6,225 nt of DNA from an uncultured Clostridia bacterium (lineage in GTDB: Bacteria; Bacillota; Clostridia; Oscillospirales; Ruminococcaceae), in contig CALXKG010000044.1 in assembly GCA_944388825.1 (NCBI GenBank), positions 1 to 6,225 on the forward strand. Reading direction: 5' to 3'. A program made the position numbers and the translations under genes. The notes under the pieces were generated by a model, which was not told the origin of the DNA, made no database searches, and saw nothing but the letters and a program-made list of their open reading frames with translations. Numbering within the stretch: the stretch's first letter is position 1; the number at the start of each line of letters is the position of its first letter. This document shows positions 6,006-6,225 of this stretch, in pieces.

Positions 6006-6225
6006 CAGCCGATCAGCTGCTCGGTGACAAACCGGTGGGCGTCGTCGATCGCGCGGATGACCGCGTCGGTCGAATAGGTCGCCCCGGCCAGCCCGTCCAC
6101 CTTGGAGCCTGTGCCGGAGCTGGTGCTGGAGAGGACCGGGAAAAGCCGCCCGGCAAACCGGCTCTGGAAGGACTCCTTCGCGATGCCGTCGCCATAGTAT
6201 TGGGATTCATTCTGGGAGACGACCG
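6005..6225 (-). CDS. FMN-binding domain protein, C-terminal fragment
   Basis: Only the last 72 codons are in the window; the start lies beyond the right edge. The fragment begins VVSQNESQYYGDGIAKESF and continues through KVDGLAGATYSTDAVIRAID to the stop. This matches the FMN_bind domain found in RnfG, NqrC and PplA-type lipoproteins, where the threonine of a D-x-x-S/T-G-A-T motif carries covalently linked FMN. The threonine codon is 6077-6079. The residue before GAT is Ala where Ser or Thr is usual. The protein is expected to face outside the membrane and pass electrons through its flavin; the signal peptide or lipobox is not visible. The stop codon overlaps the NusG-II start. Whether it is a PplA-like, RnfG-like or other FMN protein cannot be told from this fragment. 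Confidence 0.85.
   Translation of the reverse strand, partial: VVSQNESQYYGDGIAKESFQSRFAGRLFPVLSSTSSGTGSKVDGLAGATYSTDAVIRAIDDAHRFVTEQLIG

Noticed and set aside
1..6225. CRISPR arrays, tRNA or rRNA genes, insertion sequences, riboswitches, CRE sites
   Set aside because: No repeat-spacer pattern, tRNA-like fold, transposase motif, terminal repeats or catabolite-response box could be seen by eye; all intergenic gaps are short.

Overview
The window reads as one strand: every gene I can support lies on the minus strand. It comes from a GC-rich bacterium (about 60-65% G+C by eye) with strong AGGAGG-type ribosome binding sites, tight gene spacing and a textbook intrinsic terminator. A Gx-transporter/NusG-II/FMN-binding trio beside a ROK regulator suggests a Firmicute of the class Clostridia, perhaps a GC-rich gut lineage such as Oscillospirales. 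That assignment is inference from gene content, not a database match.

In transcription order (right to left) the first block is 6225-5120. It holds the C-terminal end of an FMN-binding domain protein, a membrane-anchored NusG domain II protein and a six-helix Gx-family membrane protein. The genes overlap by 1 and 14 bases and end at a strong terminator (5085-5111). Such trios belong to flavin and quinone based electron-transfer loci; the last two genes resemble EetA and EetB of Gram-positive extracellular electron transfer.

The second block is 5045-1. A consensus-like promoter (TTGCCA, 17 bases, TATACT) drives a ROK-family repressor. After a 109-base gap with a stem-loop come four closely spaced genes: a phosphofructokinase (ATP or PPi type), a triose-phosphate-isomerase-like protein, a long divergent LarA-type (nickel-pincer racemase/epimerase) protein, and the start of a probable glucose-6-phosphate isomerase cut by the window edge. 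The gaps are 16, 15 and 17 bases, each holding a ribosome binding site, so these four genes are very probably one operon.

The most informative signal outside the genes is a pair of near-identical AT-rich sites (20 of 22 bases) centred on CTTAAA-N3-TTTAAG. One lies just upstream of the ROK gene and the other just upstream of the kinase. They are the best candidates for the ROK operator and would make this an autoregulated local sugar regulon. The enzyme set (hexose-phosphate isomerase, phosphofructokinase, TIM-barrel isomerase, hydroxyacid epimerase) suggests dedicated catabolism of a sugar or sugar acid. The TIM-like and LarA-like proteins and the kinase each depart from family consensus at active-site positions, so the substrate may not be the standard glycolytic one. 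No aldolase, transporter or nickel-cofactor (LarB/C/E) gene is visible here.
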